Shown here: piece after piece, positions 11,824 to 20,469 of the stretch
Numbering within the stretch: the stretch's first letter is position 1
Layout of the letters: each line of letters starts with the position of its first letter
From: a virus
DNA: 21,454 bases
IMG/VR virus record: IMGVR_UViG_3300018080_000657
Coordinates: 1 to 21,454 of that record
Strand: one strand, 5' to 3'
Notes under the pieces: model-generated
The model's input: only the letters and a program-made list of their open reading frames with translations
Databases searched by the model: none
What the model was told of the DNA's origin: nothing
Made by a program: the position numbers and the translations under genes

Positions 11824-14205
11824 TTATGAACCGTCCAATGTCACAGAAAGTCTATTATTAGAAGCATCAACAACACCAGTTATTCTATTTTTACCATCAG
11901 CTAAGTCTCTAAAAGAAATATTAGGAGTACCACCGCCACTACTTTTTAATGCAACACCAGATAATACAACCCTTAGTACCTGTTCGAGTGTTAGAGTTCC
12001 TTCAACGACATGTGTAACTATATCACTAACTGATATGTTTTCTAAATCATCTAGTGTATTTAATGTCCCAGCTATTGAATATCCTGTTTTATCATATGTT
12101 ATAAATGGAAGAACTGAATATCCACTTGTTTCATCAGGTGTAACACCCCATGTTCCTTCTATTGTAGCGACTTTAGTTGTTCCATTATAAGCAACACAAA
12201 CACCAACTTGATCTTCACCTGTTCCAGATCTTATAAAAATCAATTGATTTTTATAAGCATCATTCACACTAGATGCTAGAGCATTAAGCGTTATTGTGTT
12301 TGAAGACCCAGCTTGAGCAAGACCTTCATTTACATGTTCTCTTCCTGGATTTGATAATAGTCTATATTTACTTGTTGCATCTGGATTTACTTTCCAATTT
12401 CTATCAACTATTAATGTTCTAGATGCACCAATATATTCAAGACCCATTCTAGATTGACCAGCTCCAGTTCCTGCATATATAAATATTTCTACTGGATCAT
12501 AAGCACCGTCCACGCTACTTGCATTTGTTGATAATACTATTGTATTTGATGTTGATGATTGTGCAAAGTCAGAATCAATAACAGTATCTTTAAAATTAGC
12601 AGTATCATCAATTGAAACAGCACCACCTGAATTATCAGTTATTTTAAAACTGCCCCTTACGACTATTTCTCCACCAGTACATGATGAATCAATTATTAAC
12701 TGCCCCCATCCCTCAAGGCTCATTTTGTCAGTTGCTACCATATTTTCTATTTGAACACCACCAGAATAATGGCGAATATTTAAATTTATATTACTAACTG
12801 AATTAAAATCAAAAACAGGTGAACCAGATCCCGCAACTGCACTTGCACAAGCATCAAGAAGATATGTTCCAGAGCTCCCAAACGTTAATGTATCAGTAAA
12901 TCCCGATTGCAGTAAAATACACGGTGGTAATGTTACAGTACCAACTAAAGCCCTATCAAAAAACAATAATGAACCACCACCACTCAGACCTATTCCGGTC
13001 AAGCGTGCACCAGTTATTGTACAATCAGCGATCGTTTGTCCATTTAAGTCAAAAGCAGATCCATTCATTTGATAATCAAATCCAGAAGTTGCAGAAATTA
13101 ACTGAATACTCCCTGCTGGAGCTACTTCAAACCTTGCTAGTTTTGTTGATGCCGCTAACACTAAAGCATCAGAATATGTTAATACTGGATTATCTGCTGT
13201 ACCGTTTACATTTCTGACTGTACCAGAAACGCCATTTGTTGTATCAATCCATATAGCACCATTAGCATATCCAACAGCAGAAGAAACAACAGAATATGAA
13301 CAATATAATAAATCTATAAATAATTCAGTATTATTTCCTAATCCTGTTCCTGTAAATCTTATATCAACTTCACCTGCATCTGCTCCAGTTCCAACCATAG
13401 AAGAAAATAGTATTACCGTTTTTGGAGAATTTACACTTGAGTTTACACCATCCAAAGACCCAATATCTTTCCATGTAGTTGTAATCCAATCATACGCCTG
13501 AATTTGTATTGTATCACCTGTTACTGGAGGATCATAAAGCCTACCAGAAATAGTTATACTAACTGGAACACCTGTTCCACCAATATTAAAATTATAATCA
13601 ACACTGATTGCATTTGCATCTTCTTCTATTGAATGTTCTACTCCATCCAGTGCTTGAGTAGCAACATATGTATTTGTCTCTATTCCAGTATTTACGGTTG
13701 CACCAGAACAAACTTTATTTATTGCAGCACCAGTATTTGCTATACCAGATATTTGATCTTGAGTAGAAGGAAACGTTCCACCGACTAAGCCAGTTTCATC
13801 ATATTGTGATTCTAAATTATCTGCTGCATCTGAATCACCACTTATTTTCACAGTATCAACTGACCTATTTTCTATTGAAAAAGAACCAAGCCATACATTT
13901 AAATTTTGGGAGTCAACTGTTAATCCTTCAGCTCTTACACTATAATCATTTCCTGATTCATAAAAATCAGGATCAGTATTATCTGATAAATCTATTTTTA
14001 TTAAATGATTTCCAGTTACTCCATCAAAGTCGGTAAAAACAGTTATACCTGCCGAACTTGTTCTTTGAGCGACATCACCTTCTTTATGTATATGTACACC
14101 AGAAGCAACTAATCCTGATACAGTCGCAGATGCTCCATTACTATCAAATGTGTTAAATGGTATATATGCAACTTTATTTACACCAAGACTTCCTAAATTT
14201 ATCAT
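11824..14205 (-). CDS. Large tail-fibre-like virion protein with tandem repeats
   Basis: 793 aa. N-terminal virion module, residues of about 1-115 (MINLGSLGVNKVAYIPFNTF ... SGNDYSVRAEGLTV ... FSIENR), of a type I recall from phage structural proteins. The middle is Gly/Ser/Thr-rich beta-strand sequence typical of elongated fibres (LNGQTIADCTITGARLTGIG). Two tandem copies of about 70 residues follow (near 540-610 and 625-695), with core SSNTITLNALASSV ... Y ... GTG..Q ... W.V.PD.TS.Y. The C-terminus (FRDLADGKNRITGVVDASNN, RLSVTLDGS) is a common phage fibre end module. ATG 14205 overlaps the previous stop (ATGA) and has GAGG upstream. It is probably involved in host recognition or forms part of the adhesion apparatus. 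No enzymatic motif was seen. Base composition is visibly less AT-rich than in the polyvalent genes. Confidence 0.75.
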   Translation of the reverse strand: MINLGSLGVNKVAYIPFNTFDSNGASATVSGLVASGVHIHKEGDVAQRTSSAGITVFTDFDGVTGNHLIKIDLSDNTDPDFYESGNDYSVRAEGLTVDSQNLNVWLGSFSIENRSVDTVKISGDSDAADNLESQYDETGLVGGTFPSTQDQISGIANTGAAINKVCSGATVNTGIETNTYVATQALDGVEHSIEEDANAISVDYNFNIGGTGVPVSITISGRLYDPPVTGDTIQIQAYDWITTTWKDIGSLDGVNSSVNSPKTVILFSSMVGTGADAGEVDIRFTGTGLGNNTELFIDLLYCSYSVVSSAVGYANGAIWIDTTNGVSGTVRNVNGTADNPVLTYSDALVLAASTKLARFEVAPAGSIQLISATSGFDYQMNGSAFDLNGQTIADCTITGARLTGIGLSGGGSLLFFDRALVGTVTLPPCILLQSGFTDTLTFGSSGTYLLDACASAVAGSGSPVFDFNSVSNINLNIRHYSGGVQIENMVATDKMSLEGWGQLIIDSSCTGGEIVVRGSFKITDNSGGAVSIDDTANFKDTVIDSDFAQSSTSNTIVLSTNASSVDGAYDPVEIFIYAGTGAGQSRMGLEYIGASRTLIVDRNWKVNPDATSKYRLLSNPGREHVNEGLAQAGSSNTITLNALASSVNDAYKNQLIFIRSGTGEDQVGVCVAYNGTTKVATIEGTWGVTPDETSGYSVLPFITYDKTGYSIAGTLNTLDDLENISVSDIVTHVVEGTLTLEQVLRVVLSGVALKSSGGGTPNISFRDLADGKNRITGVVDASNNRLSVTLDGS

Positions 14206-14357
14206 GATATCAACCTCTTCTGTAATTTTCCTGAAAGTAAACCATTAAGCAATGTTCCAACTGCTTCTTGCTCTAATTCTAAAAAAGATAAAACAGATTT
14301 CCCATTAAAATATAATTTATTATCTTCTATGAAAATAGATTTACCATTTACATACAT
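14202..14357 (-). CDS. 51-aa protein between two fibre genes
   Basis: ATG 14357 shares a base with the upstream stop (TAATG) and has GGAG 8 nt before it; TGA 14202 overlaps the next ATG (ATGA). The product (MYVNGKSIFIEDNKLYFNGK ... LELEQEAVGTLLNGLLSGKL) has two short similar strands (VNGKSIFI, FNGKSVLS) and then an amphipathic helix. Coupling at both ends is strong evidence for a real gene. It may be a small virion or fibre-assembly protein. No family is recognised. Confidence 0.7.
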   Translation of the reverse strand: MYVNGKSIFIEDNKLYFNGKSVLSFLELEQEAVGTLLNGLLSGKLQKRLIS

Positions 14358-15799
14358 TATGAAACTCCATAATCTGAATTATCATCAGCCAAATAAACGT
14401 TGCCTGATGTTCCTCTTGCTCTTAATTTTAATTCGACATGTCCATTCTTATCTATATCACTAGATTGAGCTATTATTGATTGCTGAACATAACTATTCGT
14501 TAAAGGAACATTTGTCCAATCTGTAATAATTTTTCCTTCAAACCACAGTGACGCTTCAAGGTCACCATTAAACGAGGCATTGTCTTTAACATAATATGTT
14601 ATAGTTGCTTGAGTCGACTGTACAACTGGGAAAAATTTATTTTTTTCAGTGATATAAAAATCTGCATCATTAACATCAAAATCTCTACACTCAGATCCGC
14701 GAGCTTCAACTGTATTCCTTGATATGACTCCAAACGTTGAAAAATATAATCTATTGTCATATGAAATAAGATCATAATTCTGTATAGATACTGTTGAATC
14801 TTCACTATCAAGTTCTCTACTACTGAAAAAAGTCAAATCATTAGTATTGTTAGAGAATGAAGGATTATTAATGTTTACATTTAAAGCAGATTGAAAATTA
14901 AAACCATCAGTATTATTTTCAATTACACATCCATTTATTTGAACCCCTCCTCCCCTAATATCAATCCCTGCTCGGTTGTATTTAGTAGAAATATCTGTTA
15001 TAATAGAACCACAACTATTAAAAAATACACCTTCATCATTTGAATGAGCATAAATATTTTTCATTTTAGATCCATAAGTTACTTCAAAACTAAAACCGTT
15101 GTCATCACTACCTGTACTCCATACGTTTTCTAAATGAATACCATGTGCAAATTGTAAGTATATTGCTTCATCGGCAGCACTTACACTATAAAAATTAGTC
15201 ACAATAGCATTCCAAAAATTAAACACATGTAAATTTCTATCATATCTAAAACATCCACAACGATCAAGTGTTACAAAATGATTAGATATAAGAATTCCAG
15301 TTCCAGTACTTGCTCCAGTTTTACGTAAATAAGTAAACCCTGTTGCTTCTGTTGTATCAATGGATTTCCATCCACATGAAACAGGAACACTTTGATCGAT
15401 TACCCAATTTATATCATCAAAAGTAGATAAAAGAATATTACCACTTATTGTTTCGTCTGTTCCGACGTATACTTCCTTAAGTGTTATTACTGATGATGTA
15501 ATACTTACAACTTCATGTGGAGTTTCATCGTCATTTGATTCAAAATCACTTTTCGCAATAATATCTCCAGAAGATAAAGAAGATGTCAAATCAACTGATG
15601 TATTAACAGATGCAGAGCCATTCACCCATGCCAAAGTACCTGAAAGAACAGTATGGTTGCCACTATCTGCAACACGTACACCATCATTACTATCTAAATT
15701 AGGATCAGATAATGCATCTGACATTAAAACCCAACCAGTAGCACGAGTTAAACCATCTTCAGATCCTACATTTGCAGGATTACACCAGACAACTGCCAT
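14357..15799 (-). CDS. Right-handed beta-helix virion protein, tailspike-like
   Basis: 480 aa from ATG 15799 with GGTGG upstream; TTG 15805 is rejected. After an N-terminal module (MAVVWCNPANVGSEDGLTRA) the centre shows the rung periodicity of a right-handed beta helix: ILISNHFVTLDRCGCF, AIYLQFAHGIHLENVWSTGS, GVFFNSCGSIITDISTKYNR, GIDIRGGGVQINGCVIENNT, GFNFQSALNVNINNPSFSNN. The fold is shared by pectate lyases and phage tailspikes, some of which cut surface polysaccharide. No catalytic acid pair could be assigned, so it may be a binding fibre. The C-terminus (HVELKLRARGTSGNVYLADD) is a beta sandwich-like tail. It is coupled to the 51-aa gene downstream. The role in host attachment is inferred. 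Confidence 0.75.
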   Translation of the reverse strand: MAVVWCNPANVGSEDGLTRATGWVLMSDALSDPNLDSNDGVRVADSGNHTVLSGTLAWVNGSASVNTSVDLTSSLSSGDIIAKSDFESNDDETPHEVVSITSSVITLKEVYVGTDETISGNILLSTFDDINWVIDQSVPVSCGWKSIDTTEATGFTYLRKTGASTGTGILISNHFVTLDRCGCFRYDRNLHVFNFWNAIVTNFYSVSAADEAIYLQFAHGIHLENVWSTGSDDNGFSFEVTYGSKMKNIYAHSNDEGVFFNSCGSIITDISTKYNRAGIDIRGGGVQINGCVIENNTDGFNFQSALNVNINNPSFSNNTNDLTFFSSRELDSEDSTVSIQNYDLISYDNRLYFSTFGVISRNTVEARGSECRDFDVNDADFYITEKNKFFPVVQSTQATITYYVKDNASFNGDLEASLWFEGKIITDWTNVPLTNSYVQQSIIAQSSDIDKNGHVELKLRARGTSGNVYLADDNSDYGVS

Positions 15800-15858
15800 A
15801 TTCAACCACCAAATTTTCTATTTTTTTTATATAAATAAACTTCATTTCTTTATCTTTT

Positions 15859-16143
15859 TTATGTTATAATAATAACTCTTCCAGCAAAATCTACTGGCTT
15901 CATGTAATAATCTAAAGCACTAGAATTTGCAGGAGAGAAATTCTTTTTAATTTTTATTCCATCTGCATAATCTGCACTTGGAGCAGGATCACCAGTTGGA
16001 ACCATAGCTAGTAAATATGTCGTTGGCTTGTTTGGAACTAATTCTTCATCATCATCTTCAATATGAACTTGACCAGCATATGTTACATTAGATAAAACAA
16101 TAGTCCACTCGTCTTTTGGTAATGATTTAGCTAATTGACCCAT
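15859..16143 (-). CDS. Small virion-operon protein of unknown function
   Basis: 94 aa from ATG 16143, with GGGGTGG 7 nt upstream, instead of TTG 16158. It starts 1 nt after the previous stop. The N-terminus (MGQLAKSLPKDEWTIVLSNV) leads into an acidic, Pro-rich middle (DDDEELVPNKPTTYLLAMVP) and ends YYMKPVDFAGRVIIIT, mostly beta-strand in character. Its start region, GGTGGTTTAATATGG, closely matches that of the beta-helix gene (GGTGGTTGAATATGG). Probably a small structural protein of the fibre or baseplate complex. No family is recognised. Confidence 0.65.
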   Translation of the reverse strand: MGQLAKSLPKDEWTIVLSNVTYAGQVHIEDDDEELVPNKPTTYLLAMVPTGDPAPSADYADGIKIKKNFSPANSSALDYYMKPVDFAGRVIIIT

Positions 16144-16144
16144 A

Positions 16145-17248
16145 TTAAACCACCCCAAATGAATTTTTCTGAATTTTCTGAATAACAGGAGATGTGCTTC
16201 CTTGTTCTACTATTATCCTACCAACTAATACGCAACTTCCTTTTATGTCATCTGGTAAATCGGTTATTTCTTCACTTTCTTTTGCTTCTGCTAATGTTGT
16301 AAAATTAGGAGAAAGTGCTGTAAACAAAATTAAATCAGATGATTCAACCACTCTATATATATAATTTATTACATATTCACCAGCTCCAAGTGAGTTTAAG
16401 CCACCGCCAGAAGCTTGATATTGAGTATTGTTTATTTGAGTAACACTTAAATTTTGCCAATCAGCACTTATATCTTTATAATGAAGAAACATGTCATTAT
16501 TTACTAATTCTGTATCAACCGCCAAACATGCTATTTCAGCAGTTCCACGACTAACATTTAAAGCCCCTAACTCAACATAATTATTATCAGTATCCAATGT
16601 AAAGCTTGAAGTTATTTTAAATTCATCTCGTTCTTTTATTATTTTTAATATCTTTTCAGCCAATCCATATCCAGATTGACCATAAGGAATATTATATATA
16701 GTTCCTGAAAAATAAAGTATTGTTGCAACTGGTATAATATCAGAATAATTAAATGATAAATCATTGTCGTATTTAATATATTCAGGAACTCCACTATTGA
16801 ATCTTATTCCTAAATAATTAACACCAGCAGTTAATGCTATACTTGATTCTGGTATTACATATTCACCAAAATACCCATCAAAATCACTTTCAGAGTATAA
16901 AAAAGCATTGCTAGTTGGAACAACATAAAGTCCACCAACAAGTGAAGTTGGTAATACTGGTAAGTCTCCAGATATACCAGCACTTCTAGGCATATCAATA
17001 TATGAACTAACAGCACTTTGAAGATACACAAAACTATCAATGCTTTTAGATGATATATTTATTTCCTTAGCATCAATGTTTTTTATTAATTCTTCTGGTA
17101 GATTAAGGGTTTCTCCAATCGTGTCAAGAGCCCAATCTTGAAGTATGTTGTTTACTTCATCAAGATTATCAACTGCTACCATTACCTCATAATAAGTTCC
17201 ACTATGTAGAACTTCACAATATCTTAAATTTTTACTATTAGCTGCCAT
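16145..17248 (-). CDS. Putative tail-fibre or appendage protein
   Basis: 367 aa, start ATG 17248 with GGAG 7 nt upstream. The N-terminal 65 residues are helical (VAVDNLDEVNNILQDWALDT). The middle (VNYLGIRFNSGVPEYIKYDN ... SDIIPVATILYFSGTIYNIP) and the second half (NYVELGALNVSRGTAEIACL, NNTQYQASGGGLNSLGAGEY) are beta-rich with alternating polar and hydrophobic residues. No transmembrane or enzyme motif is visible. The style resembles appendage proteins placed beside receptor-binding fibres in marine and enteric phages, but I cannot name a family. It opens the fibre cluster that follows the portal. Confidence 0.55.
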   Translation of the reverse strand: MAANSKNLRYCEVLHSGTYYEVMVAVDNLDEVNNILQDWALDTIGETLNLPEELIKNIDAKEINISSKSIDSFVYLQSAVSSYIDMPRSAGISGDLPVLPTSLVGGLYVVPTSNAFLYSESDFDGYFGEYVIPESSIALTAGVNYLGIRFNSGVPEYIKYDNDLSFNYSDIIPVATILYFSGTIYNIPYGQSGYGLAEKILKIIKERDEFKITSSFTLDTDNNYVELGALNVSRGTAEIACLAVDTELVNNDMFLHYKDISADWQNLSVTQINNTQYQASGGGLNSLGAGEYVINYIYRVVESSDLILFTALSPNFTTLAEAKESEEITDLPDDIKGSCVLVGRIIVEQGSTSPVIQKIQKNSFGVV

Positions 17249-17264
17249 TTTATTTCTCCAATTG

Positions 17265-17486
17265 TTAAATCATTTCATTGTAGTTATTATTAAAAATTCC
17301 ACCTGTTATAGCAGAATGATGTTGTAAGTTTTCAAAATAATAAACAAATTTTTGTATCAATTCTATTTCATCAGTAGAAAAACTTTTATTATTAATTATT
17401 TCTATAACTTTTTCTTGATCTGAAAGAGATAAATTTAAAACATTTTTTCTTTTTTCAAATTCAGCATTTTTATTAAATAAAATCAT
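17265..17486 (-). CDS. Small uncharacterised protein
   Basis: 73 aa from ATG 17486, with GGAG 6 nt upstream; TTG 17498 is rejected because it overlaps the ribosome site. The sequence (NLSLSDQEKVIEIINNKSFS, TDEIELIQKFVYYFENLQHH, SAITGGIFNNNYNEMI) is helical, then ends in a Gly/Asn-rich tail. It lies between the 81-aa protein and the appendage gene, all closely spaced. No family is recognised; probably a small head or connector accessory protein, from position only. Confidence 0.6.
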   Translation of the reverse strand: MILFNKNAEFEKRKNVLNLSLSDQEKVIEIINNKSFSTDEIELIQKFVYYFENLQHHSAITGGIFNNNYNEMI

Positions 17487-17498
17487 TTTTTTCTCCAA

Positions 17499-17744
17499 TT
17501 ATAATTCTAATATTTCATCATCACTTAATTCATCAATATCCTTATCAAAATCACCATTAGCAAATTTTTTTAATATATCAATATTATCTAAAATTGCTTT
17601 TACTTTATTTTGACTGATATTGAAACCACCGCCCATAAAATTACCTTCAATCCTTGACATCCGAGCATTTCTAAATTTAGAAAAAGATTTAACTTTTGGA
17701 GTTATTTCTTTTTTTTCTTCTTTGGTTTTTTTTACTTTATTCAT
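17499..17744 (-). CDS. Small basic/acidic protein after the portal
   Basis: 81 aa from ATG 17744, with AAGGTG 9 nt upstream; GTG 17756 is an alternative. A Lys-rich N-terminus (MNKVKKTKEEKKEITPKVKS) leads to FRNARMSRIEGNFMGGGFNI and an acidic C-terminus (FANGDFDKDIDELSDDEILE). The charge reversal along the chain recalls scaffold-like or portal-associated proteins, but that is only suggestive. It starts 13 nt after the portal stop. No family is recognised. Confidence 0.6.
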   Translation of the reverse strand: MNKVKKTKEEKKEITPKVKSFSKFRNARMSRIEGNFMGGGFNISQNKVKAILDNIDILKKFANGDFDKDIDELSDDEILEL

Positions 17745-17757
17745 AATATTTTTCACC

Positions 17758-19383
17758 TTATATTAATTTCACTGCTTTTTCCATGCCACTAACGGCCTCA
17801 TCAACAGCACCATCTAAATCTTCATCGCTAAATCCACCGAATCCTTCTTCATCTTCTCCGTCCATTCCTTCCTGTTGAGCCATTTCTGCAGCTTGTTTAT
17901 TCTGCATATATACAGCATTAAGAATTATATCACCAAGACCGTCTTTTAGTGGTGGTTTATCCTCTTCAGCTCTAATTTCATCTATAGTCATATAGGTTTC
18001 AACTTTTTTCTTTTTAAGATCGGCTTCAAACCCTTTATCTTCAGTACTTAATCCATTAAATCTAAATTTAAATTTATCTGAAAATTTAAATCCAGACATT
18101 TCAAGAAATCTATTCCATATATAAGCAAAACCGCCTAACATCTCTCTAGTACCACGATTTTTAGAAAATATTTGTTTTCCATCCTGGTTTTCATTAAGGA
18201 CCTGTTGAGCTTGGTTGAGTCGTAATCCTATTTCTGCTGAATCAGCACCCATTATAGAGCATGTTAATGCACCGGTAAATTCCATATATTTTTGATATTC
18301 CATGTCTCGATTTGTAGGTAGCATATTTAATATTTTAGCATCACTATTAAGGATAGGAATGTTCCATTGACCATCCATGGATTCAAAATTTGCCACCCAT
18401 TCATCCTGCATATCTTCAAGTTGTTCTTCTGTATAATTTGAGTCTTTTCCCATTGATATTGCAACTTTTGGAATAGCCCCTCTTGATAAACCATTTGAAT
18501 TAAATGTGAGTGAATTGATAAAAGCTACTATTGCAACATTAGCTTTTTCTGTTACCGATAAACCTTGTTTATAATATCTTAAATCGTTCATTTCGTTTCC
18601 AAGGTCATACAACAAGTCGTCTTCTCTAAACGCAGCAGTAACACCACCGCCACTTGTGCCATGCAATAATTCTTGAATATATGATATTTCTTCAACAGGA
18701 GGAATTTGCTCAAGTTTTGATTTTCTTATTTCTTCAGATACTTCATTATATTTGAACCCAAAACCAATTCCAACACCAATTTGAGAAAAAGACCCATAAT
18801 AACCACCAGGCATAACAGGAAAAATAGTTGCTCCATCGAGAGGCCATATCGCAACAGCTTCACCTTTTCTATCTCTTTCTATTTCCCAACAAATTTTATC
18901 AATTAATAGTCTATCTCGTACATATTTTACCATAAGATCTTTAAATGAATCATTATGACCTTCAAGACTGACATAATCTTTTCTATGAGCCTTTGAAATA
19001 AACTCTTCTAAGAATATTTTTTGTTCTTCTTCTTCTGGTGTTATTTTTTCTTTTTCATTTTTTAATGCTATTTCCCAACCAGGGATATCTTTATCGTGAG
19101 ATATGTGAGAAAATTCAAGAGCTTGTTGTATTCTTAATGTAATAATTGAACCAACAATACCATTTCTTTTCTCTACAAGTCGAAGCATTCTATCAGGAAT
19201 CTTGTCTTTTGGGTATATAATATTGTTATAACTGGTATTATTTAACCAATCATATTGAGTTCCTTTAGGAACTCCTTTCATTGCTTTTTTGTCTAAATGC
19301 CTTATTGCTGATTTAGCTTCTTTTATAGCAGTGTTATAATCGATATCGTATTTATTATTGTTGTTTTTTACACTATCAGCCAT
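17758..19383 (-). CDS. Phage portal protein
   Basis: 541 aa, a normal portal length. The evidence is the arrangement of portal-like segments: RMLRLVEKRNGIVGSIITLR near the N-terminus; LLIDKICWEIERDRKGEAVA then IWPLDGATIFPV, the beta part where peptide and genome context are read; VAIVAFINSLTFNSNGLSRG then IPKVAISMG; then WVANFESMDGQWNIPILNSD and MLPTNRDMEYQKYMEFTGAL leading to SIMGADSAEIG, the pattern before the crown helices; and MTIDEIRAEEDKPPL near the end. The portal forms the dodecameric ring through which DNA is packaged and ejected. The start is ATG 19383 with GGAG 10 nt upstream. The acidic, Gly-rich C-terminus (MDGEDEEGFGGFSDEDLDGA) is notable. A hairpin could mask its start codon. 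Confidence 0.85.
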   Translation of the reverse strand: MADSVKNNNNKYDIDYNTAIKEAKSAIRHLDKKAMKGVPKGTQYDWLNNTSYNNIIYPKDKIPDRMLRLVEKRNGIVGSIITLRIQQALEFSHISHDKDIPGWEIALKNEKEKITPEEEEQKIFLEEFISKAHRKDYVSLEGHNDSFKDLMVKYVRDRLLIDKICWEIERDRKGEAVAIWPLDGATIFPVMPGGYYGSFSQIGVGIGFGFKYNEVSEEIRKSKLEQIPPVEEISYIQELLHGTSGGGVTAAFREDDLLYDLGNEMNDLRYYKQGLSVTEKANVAIVAFINSLTFNSNGLSRGAIPKVAISMGKDSNYTEEQLEDMQDEWVANFESMDGQWNIPILNSDAKILNMLPTNRDMEYQKYMEFTGALTCSIMGADSAEIGLRLNQAQQVLNENQDGKQIFSKNRGTREMLGGFAYIWNRFLEMSGFKFSDKFKFRFNGLSTEDKGFEADLKKKKVETYMTIDEIRAEEDKPPLKDGLGDIILNAVYMQNKQAAEMAQQEGMDGEDEEGFGGFSDEDLDGAVDEAVSGMEKAVKLI

Positions 19384-19421
19384 TATCTTTTTACTCCAGA
19401 GCTGCCCTTTTGATAATGGCT
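19378..19421 (-). promoter_or_regulatory. mRNA hairpin that would mask the portal start codon
   Basis: In the minus-strand transcript AGCCATTATC (19421-19412) and GATAATGGCT (19387-19378) form a perfect 10-bp stem. The right arm contains the portal ATG (19383-19381); the 24-nt loop contains its GGAG site. A plausible cis element for translational control of portal dosage. DNA palindrome use is also possible. Confidence 0.5.
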
Positions 19422-19440
19422 TCTAGTGCTCTATAAAAAT

Positions 19441-20097
19441 TTATTTATCTAAATTATTATCTAGATCATTTCCTTTTTCTTCTTCATCATCAATAATTTC
19501 TATTTTTAAATGATTTTCCAACCAATCTAAAACATTATTCATCGATATTTTGTCTCCAAATTTTTCATTTACAGAATCTAAAATTTTATTAACACCATCA
19601 AGTGTCATTGTTTCTTCAAATTTTCCACCATCAAGCCATTTATCTAATTCTGTATAAACATCAAAATCATCTTTATCATCTTTTTTTTCTAATTCTTTTT
19701 CAGTATTTATTTTTTTTATCTCTTCCAACCATTTTGTGAAATCTTCTTCTGAAATATCAATTCCTATTTCTTCTTTTGCTCTTTTGTATAAATTGGAAAT
19801 TTCTTCTCCATCTTTTACGCCAGTTTCTCCGATCCAATTATTAAGAACTTCAGATATATCAACTTGCTCTACTTCCTGTTCTACTACAAAATCATTTTCA
19901 TCTAATTCAATAATATTGCTATTATTATCGATAAAAACAAAATTGTCAAGTTTGTTTTTATTTTCGTTATCTTCAGAAAAAGCTTCTCTAATAAGATCCC
20001 ATGCAAGGGCTAATATTTGTGCAGTATGTGGGCTTATTCCTTGACCTCTTTTTTCCACTTTTTTTATAACTCGGCTCATTGCTTCTTCAAATCTCAT
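19441..20097 (-). CDS. Acidic uncharacterised protein upstream of the portal
   Basis: 218 aa, start ATG 20097 with AAGGAG 7 nt upstream. Residues 1-42 form a basic helical head (MRFEEAMSRVIKKVEKRGQG ... LALAWDLIREAF). The rest is strongly acidic, with repeated short Trp-centred units: VLNNWIGETG, FTKWLEEI, LDKWLDGG, VLDWLENHL, each after a [VI/L]-acidic run, suggesting three or four related helical repeats. The stop lies 57 nt before the portal ATG. Position before the portal suggests a small terminase, scaffold or portal-loading protein, but no motif supports any one of these. No family is recognised. Confidence 0.65.
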   Translation of the reverse strand: MRFEEAMSRVIKKVEKRGQGISPHTAQILALAWDLIREAFSEDNENKNKLDNFVFIDNNSNIIELDENDFVVEQEVEQVDISEVLNNWIGETGVKDGEEISNLYKRAKEEIGIDISEEDFTKWLEEIKKINTEKELEKKDDKDDFDVYTELDKWLDGGKFEETMTLDGVNKILDSVNEKFGDKISMNNVLDWLENHLKIEIIDDEEEKGNDLDNNLDK

Positions 20098-20112
20098 CTT
20101 TATTCTCCTTTT

Positions 20113-20469
20113 TTATTGTCCTTTTAACGCTATATCATAGCTTTTCTGTTTAATACTTTCATATACTATTATATCTGTCAATTTAATTAAATGTGACTGA
20201 TTAAAAAATTGATCAAAAAATGGAACCCATTCTCGATCTTTTACAAAAGATAATAAATCAATACCTTTTATAGGAACTACATTTGGATTTTTTTCCATAG
20301 GTATTTTTTTTAATTCTTTTCTTTGTAATGAAAACGGTAAATGTAATATTTTATCATATTTTTTTTGATCTTCTTTTTTTAACTCTCTTTTACCTCCAGC
20401 ATATGCAATATAATATACTTCATTAAAGTAAATAGGGTATTGTCCTATCATTTCATATTTTTTTGACAT
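20113..20469 (-). CDS. Uncharacterised 118-aa protein
   Basis: ATG 20469 with AAGGAG 7 nt upstream; 15 nt separate its stop from the next gene. A short strand-rich start (EMIGQYPIYFNEVYYIAYAG) is followed by a basic helical part (KRELKKEDQKKYDKILHLPF) and IKGIDLLSFVKDREWVPFFD, then IVYESIKQKSYDIALKGQ. There is no signal or membrane segment. The preceding 55-aa ORF overlaps its first 22 nt. No family is recognised. Confidence 0.65.
   Translation of the reverse strand: MSKKYEMIGQYPIYFNEVYYIAYAGGKRELKKEDQKKYDKILHLPFSLQRKELKKIPMEKNPNVVPIKGIDLLSFVKDREWVPFFDQFFNQSHLIKLTDIIVYESIKQKSYDIALKGQ

Noticed and set aside
11672-12190. 172-codon plus-strand ORF opposite the fibre gene
   Set aside because: It is antisense to clearly coding fibre sequence, has no ribosome site, and reads as low-complexity hydrophobic/Thr-Ser sequence.
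12924-14036. Plus-strand ORFs at 12924-13217 and 13806-14036
   Set aside because: Both are antisense shadows of the 793-aa fibre with Leu/His/Gln-rich products and no start signals.
19736-20044. 102-codon plus-strand ORF
   Set aside because: Antisense to the acidic 218-aa gene; its Ser-rich sequence is the complement of GAA/GAT codons.
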